DNA of 41,042 nt from Desulfitobacterium_A sp034927245 (GCF_034927245.1 NZ_JAYFQK010000042.1:1-41042); one strand, 5' to 3'. Shown: positions 1-8,590, counted from the first letter of the stretch. A program made the numbers and translations. Notes: generated by a model not told the origin, from the letters alone.

Positions 1-355
1 CCCTAACTCTAATTATAAGGACTTTTTTATTGCCTTGACAGGAATAATCAGGAATATTGACCGTTTACGAAAGATTTCTTTGAAATTTAACCTTACAAGA
101 GACTTGACTTTTTGTTAGTTAATTTGATGCAACGCTACTGAAACGAGGTAAATTAAACCCGTGTATAATATCCTTTCATTCTTGATATTTTTCTCTTTTT
201 GACTTTCTAACAACTTTATCATCTTAGAAAGAGAAATACCATCTAAGAAATCTGAAAAGCTTTATTTTTAAAAACGCTTTTTTCTGGTAAACTGGTAATA
301 GATAAGAAAAATAGGTACAATGGGATTAAGCAGAATGTTGCATGGAGTTGATCAC
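1..355. other. AT-rich non-coding region upstream of the LCP gene
   Basis: No credible gene is visible. A TATAAT hexamer lies at 164-169 but has no good -35 box 16-18 bases upstream. An imperfect inverted pair, AAAAGC at 255-260 and GCTTTT at 276-281 followed by more T, could be a weak terminator for a gene left of the window. The promoter of the LCP gene cannot be placed with confidence. Confidence 0.4.
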
Positions 356-1480
356 GTGAGAAGAAAAAAGGCTTTTTTATCTATAATTGTCCTACTCGTC
401 GCTGCTACAGCATTCGGAGCTTTTCAGTTAGGATTATTCCCTGTTTCTAAGCATGGCAACGGTATTTTTTCGGCGGATTCGGACGGACTGGATACGTCGA
501 AGCTTGTCAGCGTTTTGTTGGTGGGAGCAGATCAACGACAGGGAGATACGAAGTTTAATACAGATTCATTAATTCTGGCCAGTGTTGATCCGACAAACCA
601 GAGAATCAGTCTGCTTTCGATCCCCCGCGATACTCGGGTTTCGATCCCCGGGCATCCCAATATTAAGATAAACTCGGTTTTTGCGCTTGAGGATATGGAA
701 ACCCTCGAAGGGGTCGTCTCTGATTTAACAGGGGTACCTGTAGCGGGCCATATTGAGACCAATTTTAGCGGTTTTAAACAGATCATTGACACCCTTGGGG
801 GGATTACGGTCGATGTTGAAAAAGATATGTACTATGAAACCGGAGATAAAACGGACGGCTATATCAACCTTAAAAAAGGGGTTCAACGTTTAGATGGGTC
901 GAAGGCTCTTCAGTATGCCCGTTTTAGGCATGATGCTCTGGCTGATATTTCACGGACAGCCCGTCAACAAGAGGTTTTGAAAGCAGTTGCCAAAGAAATG
1001 CTTCAAATCTCAACCCTTCCTAAACTTCCCTGGTTAATTCCTCAGCTTAATGAAGCAGTCCAGACCAATCTGAGTCTGCCGGATATTCTGAAAATATCGA
1101 AAGTGGCGATCGGCTTACAAAATGTAGATATTGTTTCACAAACGCTGCCTGGAAAGTTTTTAGATCTTAAGGGCGTCAGCTATTGGGAAGTTGATCCCCG
1201 GGACGCCAAAAAAGTGATGCGTGATTTATTGCAGGGGATTACAACGGCTAAGGTTATTGATGATCATGAGGTTGATTTATTAAAACCGGTTCCCTCTTCG
1301 ACCATTACGGCTCTACCAAAAATCCCGGGCAATGATCTGGATCCGAACGGACAAGGATCCTCCGGCTATCGGAAAGACAAAACCGATAATAGAGAAGAAA
1401 TAACAGGTGGAGATGATGCGGGAAATGTTGAGGGAAATGTTGAGGTTCACTGGCCTTTAGGTCCCGATGGCGGTGCTTAA
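356..1480 (+). CDS. LytR-CpsA-Psr (LCP) family cell wall transferase
   Basis: LCP enzymes transfer undecaprenyl-linked anionic polymers such as teichoic acids or capsule onto peptidoglycan, acting outside the membrane. The protein has a basic N-terminus and one TM segment (about residues 5-23). The LCP domain follows: NTDSL near residue 65, the SIPRDTRV box near 88, and the R-x-R-F-R-x-D to R-x-x-R-Q-Q block near 188-205, which supplies the Arg and Asp residues that bind pyrophosphate and metal. The last 60 residues are a Pro/Gly/Asp-rich tail. GTG at 356 is preferred because GGAG at 344-347 sits 8 bases upstream. An in-frame ATG at 320 has no good ribosome binding site. It appears monocistronic. 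The family assignment is firm; the polymer substrate is unknown. Confidence 0.88.
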   Translation: MRRKKAFLSIIVLLVAATAFGAFQLGLFPVSKHGNGIFSADSDGLDTSKLVSVLLVGADQRQGDTKFNTDSLILASVDPTNQRISLLSIPRDTRVSIPGHPNIKINSVFALEDMETLEGVVSDLTGVPVAGHIETNFSGFKQIIDTLGGITVDVEKDMYYETGDKTDGYINLKKGVQRLDGSKALQYARFRHDALADISRTARQQEVLKAVAKEMLQISTLPKLPWLIPQLNEAVQTNLSLPDILKISKVAIGLQNVDIVSQTLPGKFLDLKGVSYWEVDPRDAKKVMRDLLQGITTAKVIDDHEVDLLKPVPSSTITALPKIPGNDLDPNGQGSSGYRKDKTDNREEITGGDDAGNVEGNVEVHWPLGPDGGA

Positions 1481-1600
1481 CATTGAAAGAAAAAATGTAT
1501 TTATAGAATTGTCTGGTAATTCTCCAACTTAGTTGTTAAACTAATTATTAAAGTAATTTTTAACGGAATTCGCGGAATGTTATTCGATGAGGTGTTAATA

Positions 1601-3595
1601 ATGAAGGAAGAAACAACACGGGGGAAATCTATAGATAACATTAGAAACGAATACGCCCGAAAATGGGACTGTCAACCGGAAGACCTAGATATTGAGGTTC
1701 TCGATAAGCCGGGATTCCTTTCCCGGCAGTGGAAAGTCCGAGTATGTATGAAGGCAAAGCAAACGGATTCAACGGACGCACCTTTTTTAACCTGTGAGGA
1801 GGTTGAAGTTAATGAGCCAAGCCTCCAAATTCGTCCGATTTGGAATGAAGAAGAAAAGAAATACTTAGTTCCCTTAATTCCGTCTGTTCGGCAAATTATT
1901 CCTTATCCGTTGGCAGGGGCCACTTATTTTAACGGGGAACTGCAGATGGAGCCTTTTTCGGTGAAAGAGGAAGACAGGATTGAGTTTATTCCATGCGACA
2001 ATTTAGGACATAGGACTTGGGATATTGTTCTTCGCCAAAATGGCTTAAGCGCAGTTGCCAAGGTTAAATATGAGAAACCGGGGCGTTATGAACTGCCTGA
2101 GGTTATTCAAGCGGATACCCGGTTAAAATGGGAGGATATCGTCATATGGAAGGACACCCCTCCGGAAGGGACTTACTGGGATAACGGACATTTGCAAGCG
2201 GATATCGTGCGCTTAAAGATTGTTCATGGCGTCCGCAATGAAGCCTGGTCTGAAATACTCAACATCAAAGAAACCGGAGAAGCAGAAGTCGTTGTCGCTG
2301 AGGCAACTCTTCCGTCCCCTACTGTCCATACCCGTTTCGAAGATTTTGTGGGTGAATGCGCAGTCGGTTATGATGAAAATAAAGAACGTATTGATTTTTT
2401 TGCTTCAAAAAGGAATTTTATTGATGAGGGTGCGGTTTTAGCACGGAAAATTCCGGGACAAGAGGGATCGCCCGGTAAAGATGTCCTGGGTCGGCCGATT
2501 CCCCCGCTGCCTGTTAAGGATTTACAATTTAAACTAAAAAAGAATGTCCAACTTTCCGAAGATGGCTTGGAAGTTATTGCTTCCTGTGCGGGGTTCCCCG
2601 TTCGTGTCGATGAGACAACATATCTGGTCGAAAACATTTATCTTCTTAATCAAGATGTGGATTTGGAGACGGGAAGTGTCGAGTTCCCAAGAGATGTTTT
2701 TATCAACGGAAATGTCCAGGACGGATTTCATGTCTTTTCCGGGGGAAAGGTAGAAATTCAAGGTTCGGTTTCAAAAGCGGAAATTCGTGCTGAAAAGGGA
2801 CTTAAAATTCTTCGTAATGTCTTGGGCGGGCATTTGATTGTCGGGGTACGTTATGTTGTTCGCGCAGAGTTATTGCGCCGCTTGAAGGAATTTTACGAAG
2901 CGCTCAATCCATGTTTACTGCAAGCAGCGGAATTATTCGGTTGTCCCGAGGCTGAACGCTTAAAGACGGGTCAATGTTTAAAACTCGTCATTGAGCGAAG
3001 GTATCCTGATCTCCCTAAAATGTCCGCAGATCTTGAAAAGTTCGTTTTGAAAATGAAGGATGAGATTCTGACTCAAGAGATCGTTCTTTTGATACGAACC
3101 GCAAAACGTTTTCTGGTCGGTTTGGGACCCCTTGATCCCCAGGCATTGCCTCTTCTGCAACGCGTAGATCAGGCTTTAGAACAGATTGTTCTGAATATCT
3201 CTGTTGAGGTTCCGGAAAAATTAGAGTGCTCGGTTACATATATTCAAGGAGCGAATGTGGAATGCGGGGGTTCCTTTATTTGCTATAAAGGAGCTTACAA
3301 TTCAACGGTTCAAGCAGGCGGGGATGTCAAAATCGAAGGGGTTTGCCGCGGCGGCAAAGTTATTGCAGGCGGGAACGTTGAAATCGGCGAATTAGGGGGA
3401 TCCGAAGTAAGCATCACCACAGTTCAGTTCAACGGTACGAAACGATTGAAGGTTAATTATTGTCATCCCAATGTGATGATCATTGTGGATAAGGAAATTA
3501 TCCAAATCGAGGAACCCTATCGTCAACTGGAAGTCTATCGGGAAAGAGGAATGGTTCAGGTCGAACGATTCAAGGTGAATCCCAAGGAATCGTAA
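1601..3595 (+). CDS. DUF342/FapA-family protein
   Basis: About 664 residues. The central and C-terminal half carries the Gly/Val-rich repeating pattern of FapA (DUF342) proteins, which form a right-handed beta-helix. Examples are 'GNVQDGFHVFSGGKVEIQGS' and, near the C-terminus, 'AGGDVKIEGVCRGGKVIAGG'. A helical, charged insert with LLRRLKEF lies between the two beta blocks. The N-terminal 200 residues are less typical and include a Jag-N-like start (EYARKWDCQPEDLDIEVLD). FapA proteins are predicted to be cytoplasmic, and some are linked to flagellar or polysaccharide assembly; the exact role is unknown. The start at 1601 is preferred over 1577 because GAGGTG lies just upstream. Confidence 0.8.
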   Translation: MKEETTRGKSIDNIRNEYARKWDCQPEDLDIEVLDKPGFLSRQWKVRVCMKAKQTDSTDAPFLTCEEVEVNEPSLQIRPIWNEEEKKYLVPLIPSVRQIIPYPLAGATYFNGELQMEPFSVKEEDRIEFIPCDNLGHRTWDIVLRQNGLSAVAKVKYEKPGRYELPEVIQADTRLKWEDIVIWKDTPPEGTYWDNGHLQADIVRLKIVHGVRNEAWSEILNIKETGEAEVVVAEATLPSPTVHTRFEDFVGECAVGYDENKERIDFFASKRNFIDEGAVLARKIPGQEGSPGKDVLGRPIPPLPVKDLQFKLKKNVQLSEDGLEVIASCAGFPVRVDETTYLVENIYLLNQDVDLETGSVEFPRDVFINGNVQDGFHVFSGGKVEIQGSVSKAEIRAEKGLKILRNVLGGHLIVGVRYVVRAELLRRLKEFYEALNPCLLQAAELFGCPEAERLKTGQCLKLVIERRYPDLPKMSADLEKFVLKMKDEILTQEIVLLIRTAKRFLVGLGPLDPQALPLLQRVDQALEQIVLNISVEVPEKLECSVTYIQGANVECGGSFICYKGAYNSTVQAGGDVKIEGVCRGGKVIAGGNVEIGELGGSEVSITTVQFNGTKRLKVNYCHPNVMIIVDKEIIQIEEPYRQLEVYRERGMVQVERFKVNPKES

Positions 3596-3634
3596 TATTA
3601 GGATTCACTTGTTGGTGAAGAAAGGGATAAGCAG

Positions 3635-4852
3635 ATGGAAACTATGATTTCGTTAGAACGGGCATGGGAAATTGTCTCAGCAAAAATAAGCCCGGCCGGG
3701 ACAGAAAAAGTTGGTCTGAATGAGGCGTATTATCGGATTTTGGCTGAATCGGTGACTTCTCCGATAGCCATGCCTCCTTTTGATCGTTCACCGTTGGATG
3801 GGTATGCTTACGCGGCAAGTCCAACGGATCTTACCGCACTTGCGCTTCGACAAGTAAGCGAAATACCGGCAGGTACCTACCCCGATCGTGAAATAGCCCA
3901 TGGAGAATGTGCGAAGATTTTTACAGGTGCACCGATTCCGGCGGGGGCAAACTGCGTTGTGCGGATTGAGGATACAGAAGCCCATGAAGATCAGGTGCTA
4001 ATTCAGCGGCCGGTTTTACCCGGTGCCAATATAGTTCGGCAAGGCGAGGAGATTCAGAAGGGAGAAATCGTTTTAACTCCGGGAAGCGTGCTTACCCCTT
4101 CTGCCGTTGGCTTATTAGCGGCTTTAGGTGTGGAAAGGGTGAGCGTTTACCGGAAGCCGCGTATTGGTATTCTTTCTACGGGTTCAGAACTGATGGAAGT
4201 GGGAAAGCCGCTTTTACCGGGAAAGATCTATAACAGTAATACGCATACCTTGCAAGGCCTTCTCTTGGAGGCGGGCTGCGAAGTAAAAGTTGCATCTTTC
4301 GTTCCGGATCGCCTGCCGGAAACGATGGATACCTTAAGATCATTACAGGACATGGATGCGGTGGTGACAACGGGCGGTGCCTCTGTGGGAGATTATGATT
4401 TAATCCGCGAGGCTTTAGTTGGAATCGGTTGTGAATTGCTCTTTTGGAAATTGAGTTTAAAACCCGGAACACCTGTGGCGGTTGGGGTTAAAGAAAATAA
4501 GCTCTATTTTGCACTTTCCGGAAATCCCGCGGCCGCTATGATTACTTACGAACTTCTTGTTCGCCCATCGCTGAAAAAAATGGCGGGACGACGGGATGAA
4601 GTTGAGGTCTTTCCCGTCAGGATGGCAGGAAGTTTTAGCAAATCGGGAAAACAGCGTCGCTTTTTACGGGCACGCGCGATTTTACGCGACGGCGAAATTT
4701 GGGCTGACCCCAATTATGCGCAAGGGTCCGGCATTTTACGCTCGATGATTGGCAGCGATCTCTTAATCGATGTTCCCGGAGGACATGGACCTGTTCAAGC
4801 CGGCGAGATCCTATCTGCCCGCTGGAGTCACTCTGAGGTGAGAGATATTTAA
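3635..4852 (+). CDS. moeA: Molybdopterin molybdenumtransferase MoeA
   Basis: MoeA inserts molybdate (or tungstate) into adenylated molybdopterin to finish the Moco core. The 405-residue length is typical. Domains I/II contain PFDRSPLDGYA and FTGAPIPAGANCVVRIED. The MoaB-like ligand-binding domain has IGILSTGSELMEVG near residue 182, TGGASVGDYD near 246 and LSGNPAAAMITYELLVRP near 294, all family signatures. The C-terminal beta domain IV ends the protein. The start has AAAGGGA upstream. It lies 39 bp after the DUF342 gene and about 470 bp before mobB, so this is a small Moco group. Such genes serve molybdo- or tungsto-enzymes, which are plentiful in anaerobes. Confidence 0.95.
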   Translation: METMISLERAWEIVSAKISPAGTEKVGLNEAYYRILAESVTSPIAMPPFDRSPLDGYAYAASPTDLTALALRQVSEIPAGTYPDREIAHGECAKIFTGAPIPAGANCVVRIEDTEAHEDQVLIQRPVLPGANIVRQGEEIQKGEIVLTPGSVLTPSAVGLLAALGVERVSVYRKPRIGILSTGSELMEVGKPLLPGKIYNSNTHTLQGLLLEAGCEVKVASFVPDRLPETMDTLRSLQDMDAVVTTGGASVGDYDLIREALVGIGCELLFWKLSLKPGTPVAVGVKENKLYFALSGNPAAAMITYELLVRPSLKKMAGRRDEVEVFPVRMAGSFSKSGKQRRFLRARAILRDGEIWADPNYAQGSGILRSMIGSDLLIDVPGGHGPVQAGEILSARWSHSEVRDI

Positions 4853-4896
4853 CCTCGTGCGGCATTAATTCCCCAAATAATCCTGCGGAAATAGCC

Positions 4897-4925
4897 TTAT
4901 CGATTTAATTGTGATATTGTATAAT
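4897..4925 (+). promoter_or_regulatory. Possible sigma-A promoter for the two-CxxC protein
   Basis: A perfect TATAAT at 4920-4925 lies 17 bases after TTATCG (4897-4902), a poor -35 match. It is 45 bases before the ATG at 4971. It is plausible because the gap after moeA is otherwise unexplained. Confidence 0.35.
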
Positions 4926-4970
4926 GGGTTACCGGTGGTAATGCACATAACAGAAAACGGGGGAATAGCT

Positions 4971-5288
4971 ATGGCAAAAAGCTTGGAAGATCTTAAAAAG
5001 AATTATATTCAAAAATACACGCTTCAACTGATCGTGGCCGGTAAGGATAAGAGTCTGCTTCGTTCGGAGATGTGCTGTGATGTATGCGGAGAGACGCATT
5101 TGGCTTGGGAGATTCACCAAATACCCTATTTTGAAGGGGGCAAACTTGCCGCCAATTATGAAGCGGGAAGCATGATGCTGGCCTGTGAAAAGTGTATGGA
5201 AAACCATGATCTTAAAGTTTTAGAGTCTGATAATGCCATGAATTTTGATGCTTCAAATCTTGCCATTAAGGAAATATTGGGAAAGTAA
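4971..5288 (+). CDS. Small two-CxxC (putative zinc-binding) protein
   Basis: A 105-residue soluble protein that I do not recognise as a named family. It has a Cys-rich first site (CCDVCGE, near residue 35) and a second CEKC near residue 75, separated by about 37 residues with His and aromatic residues between. This spacing suggests one structural zinc site, or a rubredoxin-like knuckle. The N-terminus is basic and helical (SLEDLKKNYIQKY). ATG 4971 is preferred because GGGGGAA lies 6-7 bases upstream, whereas an upstream in-frame start at 4911 precedes the probable promoter -10. It sits between moeA and mobB, 35 bp ahead of mobB, so a role tied to Moco or to a molybdoenzyme is possible but unproven. 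Confidence 0.7.
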   Translation: MAKSLEDLKKNYIQKYTLQLIVAGKDKSLLRSEMCCDVCGETHLAWEIHQIPYFEGGKLAANYEAGSMMLACEKCMENHDLKVLESDNAMNFDASNLAIKEILGK

Positions 5289-5323
5289 TATAATTATTAA
5301 TTGGGGGAAGAGGTGGATGAAGA

Positions 5324-5827
5324 ATGAATTCAATTCAGCCCCCCGTCGTTTCGATCGTGGCAAGGCATTCCAACTCGGGAAAAACAACATTGCTTGAAAA
5401 ACTGGTGTGTGAGGCTAAAAAACGAGGTTGGCGAGTTGCGGTTGTCAAACATGATGCCCATGATTTTGACATGGATAAACCGGGGAAAGATTCCTGGCGT
5501 TTTACACAAGCCGGGGCGGATGTAGTTGCGATCTCTTCACCTCATAAGACGGCGATTTTGGAAACGCGGGAGTTGGAACAAAGCCTTGATGAAGTGCTTG
5601 AACGTCTCCCAGAAGTTGACCTCATTTTCACGGAAGGGTACAAACACGGAAACAAACCCAAAATTGAGGTGTTTCGGTCAGAGGTGCATAAAGAACTCTT
5701 TTATAAACCGGAAGAGCTGATCGCTATCGCCAGCGATGTTTCATTCGAGGTCGGAATCCCCTGCTTTGATCTCGATGATGCGGTGGGTATCTGTGATTTC
5801 CTGGCGGAGAAATATCAGTTGCCATAA
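5324..5827 (+). CDS. mobB: Molybdopterin-guanine dinucleotide biosynthesis protein MobB
   Basis: MobB is a GTP-binding accessory protein for converting Moco to the guanine dinucleotide form used by DMSO-reductase-family enzymes. The P-loop HSNSGKTTLLEKL is at residues 15-27. The family signatures KHDAHDFDMDKPGKDSWRF near residue 45 and FTEGYKHGNKPKIEVFR near residue 105 are both present. The length of 167 residues is normal for a stand-alone MobB. The start follows GGGGGAAGAGGTGG. It ends the Moco group and is followed by a strong bidirectional terminator. No mobA is in the window. Confidence 0.94.
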   Translation: MNSIQPPVVSIVARHSNSGKTTLLEKLVCEAKKRGWRVAVVKHDAHDFDMDKPGKDSWRFTQAGADVVAISSPHKTAILETRELEQSLDEVLERLPEVDLIFTEGYKHGNKPKIEVFRSEVHKELFYKPEELIAIASDVSFEVGIPCFDLDDAVGICDFLAEKYQLP

Positions 5828-5846
5828 AAGAGTGGAAGATGTGTCC

Positions 5847-5906
5847 AAAATAGAGGGACTGTTGCAAAACGAACTTAATAGTTCGTTAGCAACGGTCCCT
5901 ATTTTT
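5847..5906. terminator. Bidirectional terminator between mobB and the transporter
   Basis: A long stem pairs AAAATAGAGGGACTGTTGC (5847-5865) with the GCAAC-GGTCCCT-ATTTTT side (5889-5906), with an inner CGAAC/GTTCG helix and a TTAATA loop. A and T runs at the two ends let it work on both strands. It separates plus-strand mobB from the convergent minus-strand gene. Confidence 0.85.
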
Positions 5907-5981
5907 CCGCCTCTATAACAAAGGATTACTCTAAAATAAAACCTTAGAAGAAATACTACACGACCATAAATTATCTGATCC

Positions 5982-6899
5982 TTACTTTAGTACCCGTGTT
6001 AAGAACCGGGTTGCTAAGGGCAAAAAGGGGAAAACAACTAATGAAGATACCAGATTGAAGACAGTATGAGCATTGGCCACTTGCCGGCTTAGACTGCCTC
6101 CTAAGCCTTCCAGCAAATAGGCTAGGGGATTAAGGAGGGGCAGGAACAGAAGGACGCCAAAGACGTTCAACAAAACGTGGAAAAGGGCAACACGCTGCGC
6201 CGCTCGGTTTGTGACAAAGGAAGCGATAACCGCTGTAAAACAAGTTCCAATATTGGCACCAAAGATAAAGGCAAGAGCAGTCGGCAGGGTTAAATATCCT
6301 CCCTCGGTAAGAAGCATGACAAGCCCGGTTGTAGCTGCCGAGGAGTGTAAAAGGGCGGAAAGCAAGGTTCCCGCAAGTACCCCTTGAAAATGATGATCTC
6401 CGAGCTGCATTAAAAATGCTTGTACAATCGGAATTTCGGCTAAGGGGGCCATTCCCGTTTTCAATAAATGGAGGGCGAGAAATAATAACCCCAGCCCGAA
6501 AACGGAGAGGGCTAAGTAACGGTAACGATTGGGAATAAAGAGAAATCCGAGAGATCCCAAAAGCAAAATGTACGGTATAAAGGAATCGAGAGAAAAGGCA
6601 AGGAGCTGTGTCGTCATTGTCGTGCCGATATTACTTCCGAGAATAAGCCCTAAGGCATTTTCAAAGGGAATAAGTCCGGCATCAACGAAGGAAATCGTCA
6701 TCACGGAAAGGGCAGTACTGGATTGGAGCAAAGCCGTCGCGGCCGTACCGCTCCAAAGACCTCGCCAGGGAGTAAGGGTCATTTTGTCAAGCACGCGTTT
6801 GAAAGCATCCGCCGCAAAACGCTCAAGTCCGAGCCGGAGAATCGACATACCATAAAGCAAGCAAAAAAGTCCGAGAAGCATCGCAAGAAGGAGTGACAT
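5982..6899 (-). CDS. Short Na/Pi-cotransporter family (NptA-like) membrane protein
   Basis: A 305-residue, almost wholly hydrophobic protein with about 8 TM segments. Two inverted repeats carry the family marks: ALLQSSTALSV with GSNIGTTMTTQ in the first half, and ALLHSSAATTGL with GANIGTCFTAV in the second. The QSS/HSS motifs form the substrate site in SLC34-like transporters. Many bacterial relatives are near 540 residues and carry a C-terminal PhoU-like domain; this one ends after the TM part. The ATG follows AAAAGGAGAATTAAAAT on the minus strand. It stands alone, divergent from the GNAT gene. Phosphate is the family substrate, but specificity is not proven. Confidence 0.85.
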   Translation of the reverse strand: MSLLLAMLLGLFCLLYGMSILRLGLERFAADAFKRVLDKMTLTPWRGLWSGTAATALLQSSTALSVMTISFVDAGLIPFENALGLILGSNIGTTMTTQLLAFSLDSFIPYILLLGSLGFLFIPNRYRYLALSVFGLGLLFLALHLLKTGMAPLAEIPIVQAFLMQLGDHHFQGVLAGTLLSALLHSSAATTGLVMLLTEGGYLTLPTALAFIFGANIGTCFTAVIASFVTNRAAQRVALFHVLLNVFGVLLFLPLLNPLAYLLEGLGGSLSRQVANAHTVFNLVSSLVVFPFLPLATRFLTRVLK

Positions 6900-7010
6900 A
6901 TTTTAATTCTCCTTTTAAGCGTTAACTGAATCGTTACCAATATATGATTTTTTTTTAATCGCAGAACAAGCGGATTGAATTGTGCGTAGATTATCCCAAG
7001 GGGTGATTTT

Positions 7011-7484
7011 ATGCGGGTTCGGCAAGGAAACCTTCGGGACTGGCCCTTTATGTATGCGTTGGGGAAAGATGTGATACCTTCCAGCATTTCACCATGGCGC
7101 AAGCAGTCCATGGAAGATACGATGAAATTTCGGGAGAAGACCTTAAAAGGGTTCTGGACGTGGATTCAGCAGACCGATTCAGTGGTTTTTATAGCGGAAA
7201 CGGACAAGGAAGAACCCATGGGGTATTTGGTTCTTTATCCCTCCTCGCGTGAGGAGCTAACCGGGGTTTTACAAGCCTGGGTCATGGATTTGGCGGTTTC
7301 GCCGAAATATCGACATCACGGTGTTGGACGAACCCTTATGGAATCTGCTGAAGAATATGCAAAAGAACAGGGAATTCATTATTTGGGATTGGCGGTGAGC
7401 AGTCATAATCTTTATGCCTTACACCTTTATGAATCACTTGGATTTGCTGAGGAACGAAAGTTAATGGTCAAAGTTTTAGATTAG
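7011..7484 (+). CDS. GNAT-family N-acetyltransferase
   Basis: A 157-residue protein with the GNAT fold. The acetyl-CoA motif A reads VSPKYRHHGVGRTLME near residue 105, matching the R/Q-x-x-G-x-G/A pattern. Motif B, with NLYALHLYESLGF near residue 137, is typical of RimI-like enzymes. The N-terminus (MRVRQGNLRDWPFMYAL) is the usual first strand and helix. AAGGGGTG sits 6 bases before the ATG. It is a single gene with its own terminator. The substrate (protein N-terminus, amine or small molecule) cannot be read from the sequence. Confidence 0.88.
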   Translation: MRVRQGNLRDWPFMYALGKDVIPSSISPWRKQSMEDTMKFREKTLKGFWTWIQQTDSVVFIAETDKEEPMGYLVLYPSSREELTGVLQAWVMDLAVSPKYRHHGVGRTLMESAEEYAKEQGIHYLGLAVSSHNLYALHLYESLGFAEERKLMVKVLD

Positions 7485-7494
7485 AAATACCTCG

Positions 7495-7537
7495 AAAACC
7501 CTTAACCTTCCATTTGATAGGGAGTTAAGGGTTTTTT
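7495..7537 (+). terminator. Rho-independent terminator after the GNAT gene
   Basis: AAAACCCTTAAC (7495-7506) pairs with GTTAAGGGTTTT (7524-7535), followed by a T run. It begins 11 bases after the GNAT stop codon. Confidence 0.88.
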
Positions 7538-7623
7538 AATGTAAAAAAATGTATTACCAAATTGTGGCAATTACGAGTGCTGTGAATAATCTATAGTATC
7601 TTCAGATAAAGGAGGAATTTCAA

Positions 7624-7734
7624 ATGGCATTTGGTGCTGGTGTTGGTGGAGCTTGTGGACCTAATTTTTTACCGGGAATTGCAATCGTTGTAGTCATTAT
7701 TCTTCTTCTGATTGCAATGGGAATCGTATTCTAA
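7624..7734 (+). CDS. 36-residue Gly-rich single-TM peptide (YjcZ-like)
   Basis: The start ATG follows AAAGGAGGAATTTCAA, a very strong ribosome binding site. The peptide has a short Gly/Ala/Cys-rich head (FGAGVGGACGPNFLPG) and then one unbroken hydrophobic helix of about 18 residues ending MGIVF. This layout resembles the YjcZ-type tiny sporulation membrane proteins of Firmicutes, whose exact function is unknown. The next gene encodes a longer peptide of the same design 33 bp downstream, so the two are probably co-transcribed. No clear sporulation promoter was recognised. Confidence 0.75.
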   Translation: MAFGAGVGGACGPNFLPGIAIVVVIILLLIAMGIVF

Positions 7735-7767
7735 GTGAGAACAAAAATATAAAGGGGAGGTAAAGTT

Positions 7768-7932
7768 ATGTACGGTTTAGGTGGTTTTGGTGGAGGCTTC
7801 GGTGGAGGCGTTGGTGCTTGCTGTCATCCAGTATGTACTCCGGCAGCACCGGTTGGTCCGGCAGTTGGCGTCGGCGTAGGGATTATCGCAATTGCTATTT
7901 TAATCCTGATTGCTTTAGGTGTAATCTTCTAA
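7768..7932 (+). CDS. 54-residue Gly-rich single-TM peptide (YjcZ-like)
   Basis: The ATG follows AAAGGGGAGGTAAAGTT. The N-terminal half is Gly-rich (YGLGGFGGGFGGGVGA) and then has Cys-Cys-His and a further Cys (ACCHPVCTP). The C-terminal 20 residues form one hydrophobic helix ending in ALGVIF, nearly the same ending as its 36-residue neighbour (AMGIVF). The shared ending and tandem placement suggest they arose by duplication. The CCHPVC cluster could bind metal or form disulfides; this is inference. A spore-coat or forespore-membrane location is likely by analogy with YjcZ proteins. Confidence 0.75.
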   Translation: MYGLGGFGGGFGGGVGACCHPVCTPAAPVGPAVGVGVGIIAIAILILIALGVIF

Positions 7933-7955
7933 TTTCTCTTTCCCATTTATAAGCA

Positions 7956-7999
7956 ATGAACCTCATTCGCTGTATGTTGATTCAGCGGGTGAGGTTCAT
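7956..7999 (+). terminator. Strong hairpin after the Gly-rich peptide genes
   Basis: ATGAACCTCATTCGCTG (7956-7972) pairs almost fully with CAGCGGGTGAGGTTCAT (7983-7999) around a 10-base loop. It starts 24 bases after the stop codon. No T run follows, so it may act as an mRNA-end stabiliser rather than a classical terminator. Confidence 0.6.
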
Positions 8000-8035
8000 A
8001 GTATAATTAGCTATATCTTACATATAGAGGAATTA

Positions 8036-8590
8036 GTGAAGGCGGAAAGAGACAAGAGGAAATGGGGGCTATCGGTGCTGAAGAAAATTGTTTTAATTTT
8101 GCTTATCACCCTGATCATGAGTGGCTGCAGCTCAAACCAAGCCGCAATCAACGATTCCATCACACCAGGGGAAGAAAGTCAGAATGCTGATTCTCTCGTG
8201 GAACAAGGAGATAAAGAGGAGCCGCCAATTGTCCCGGAATGGATGGGAAAAACTTTAGAATCGGCTCCCACTGAGTGGGGTGAAATAAAGATAGAGAATA
8301 ATGGGTTCGTGTTTAGCAACTTAAAAGATGTTATCTTTTATACATCAGTAGACACCATAATTTCCGGTATCGAAATTAAGAATAAAGAGATTGACGTATA
8401 CGGTTCTAAAGTCGGACAAACCCCTGCGGAGGTCAAAGCGGTTATAGGGGAGCCGCGTTTTAACGGTAAAAATGAAGAAGGCGGGGGCTGCATTCTTGAG
8501 TTTGAACTCGGTGATACACTGATAGCCTTTTATTCCTCATCGGATGAAAATAGTCCTGTAAGTAATATTCTCTTAATATCACATAAATAA
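8036..8590 (+). CDS. Lipoprotein with a DUF4309/SmpA-like domain
   Basis: The N-terminus has a basic stretch, a hydrophobic core (VLILLITLIMSG) and a Cys at residue 31, a lipobox-type signal that would leave the protein lipid-anchored outside the membrane. An acidic, low-complexity linker follows. The C-terminal 90 residues include YGSKVGQTPAEVKAVIGEPR, a pattern seen in DUF4309 and SmpA-like folds (G-x-T-x-x-E-V-x-x-x-x-G-x-P). GTG at 8036 has AGAGG 5 bases upstream. A second in-frame GTG at 8075, after GGGGG, would give a shorter signal peptide and is also possible. No function is claimed beyond an envelope lipoprotein. Confidence 0.7.
   Translation: MKAERDKRKWGLSVLKKIVLILLITLIMSGCSSNQAAINDSITPGEESQNADSLVEQGDKEEPPIVPEWMGKTLESAPTEWGEIKIENNGFVFSNLKDVIFYTSVDTIISGIEIKNKEIDVYGSKVGQTPAEVKAVIGEPRFNGKNEEGGGCILEFELGDTLIAFYSSSDENSPVSNILLISHK

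Noticed and set aside
3590..3634. Molybdenum-cofactor riboswitch before moeA
   Set aside because: The gap to the preceding gene is only 39 bp and has no room for it.
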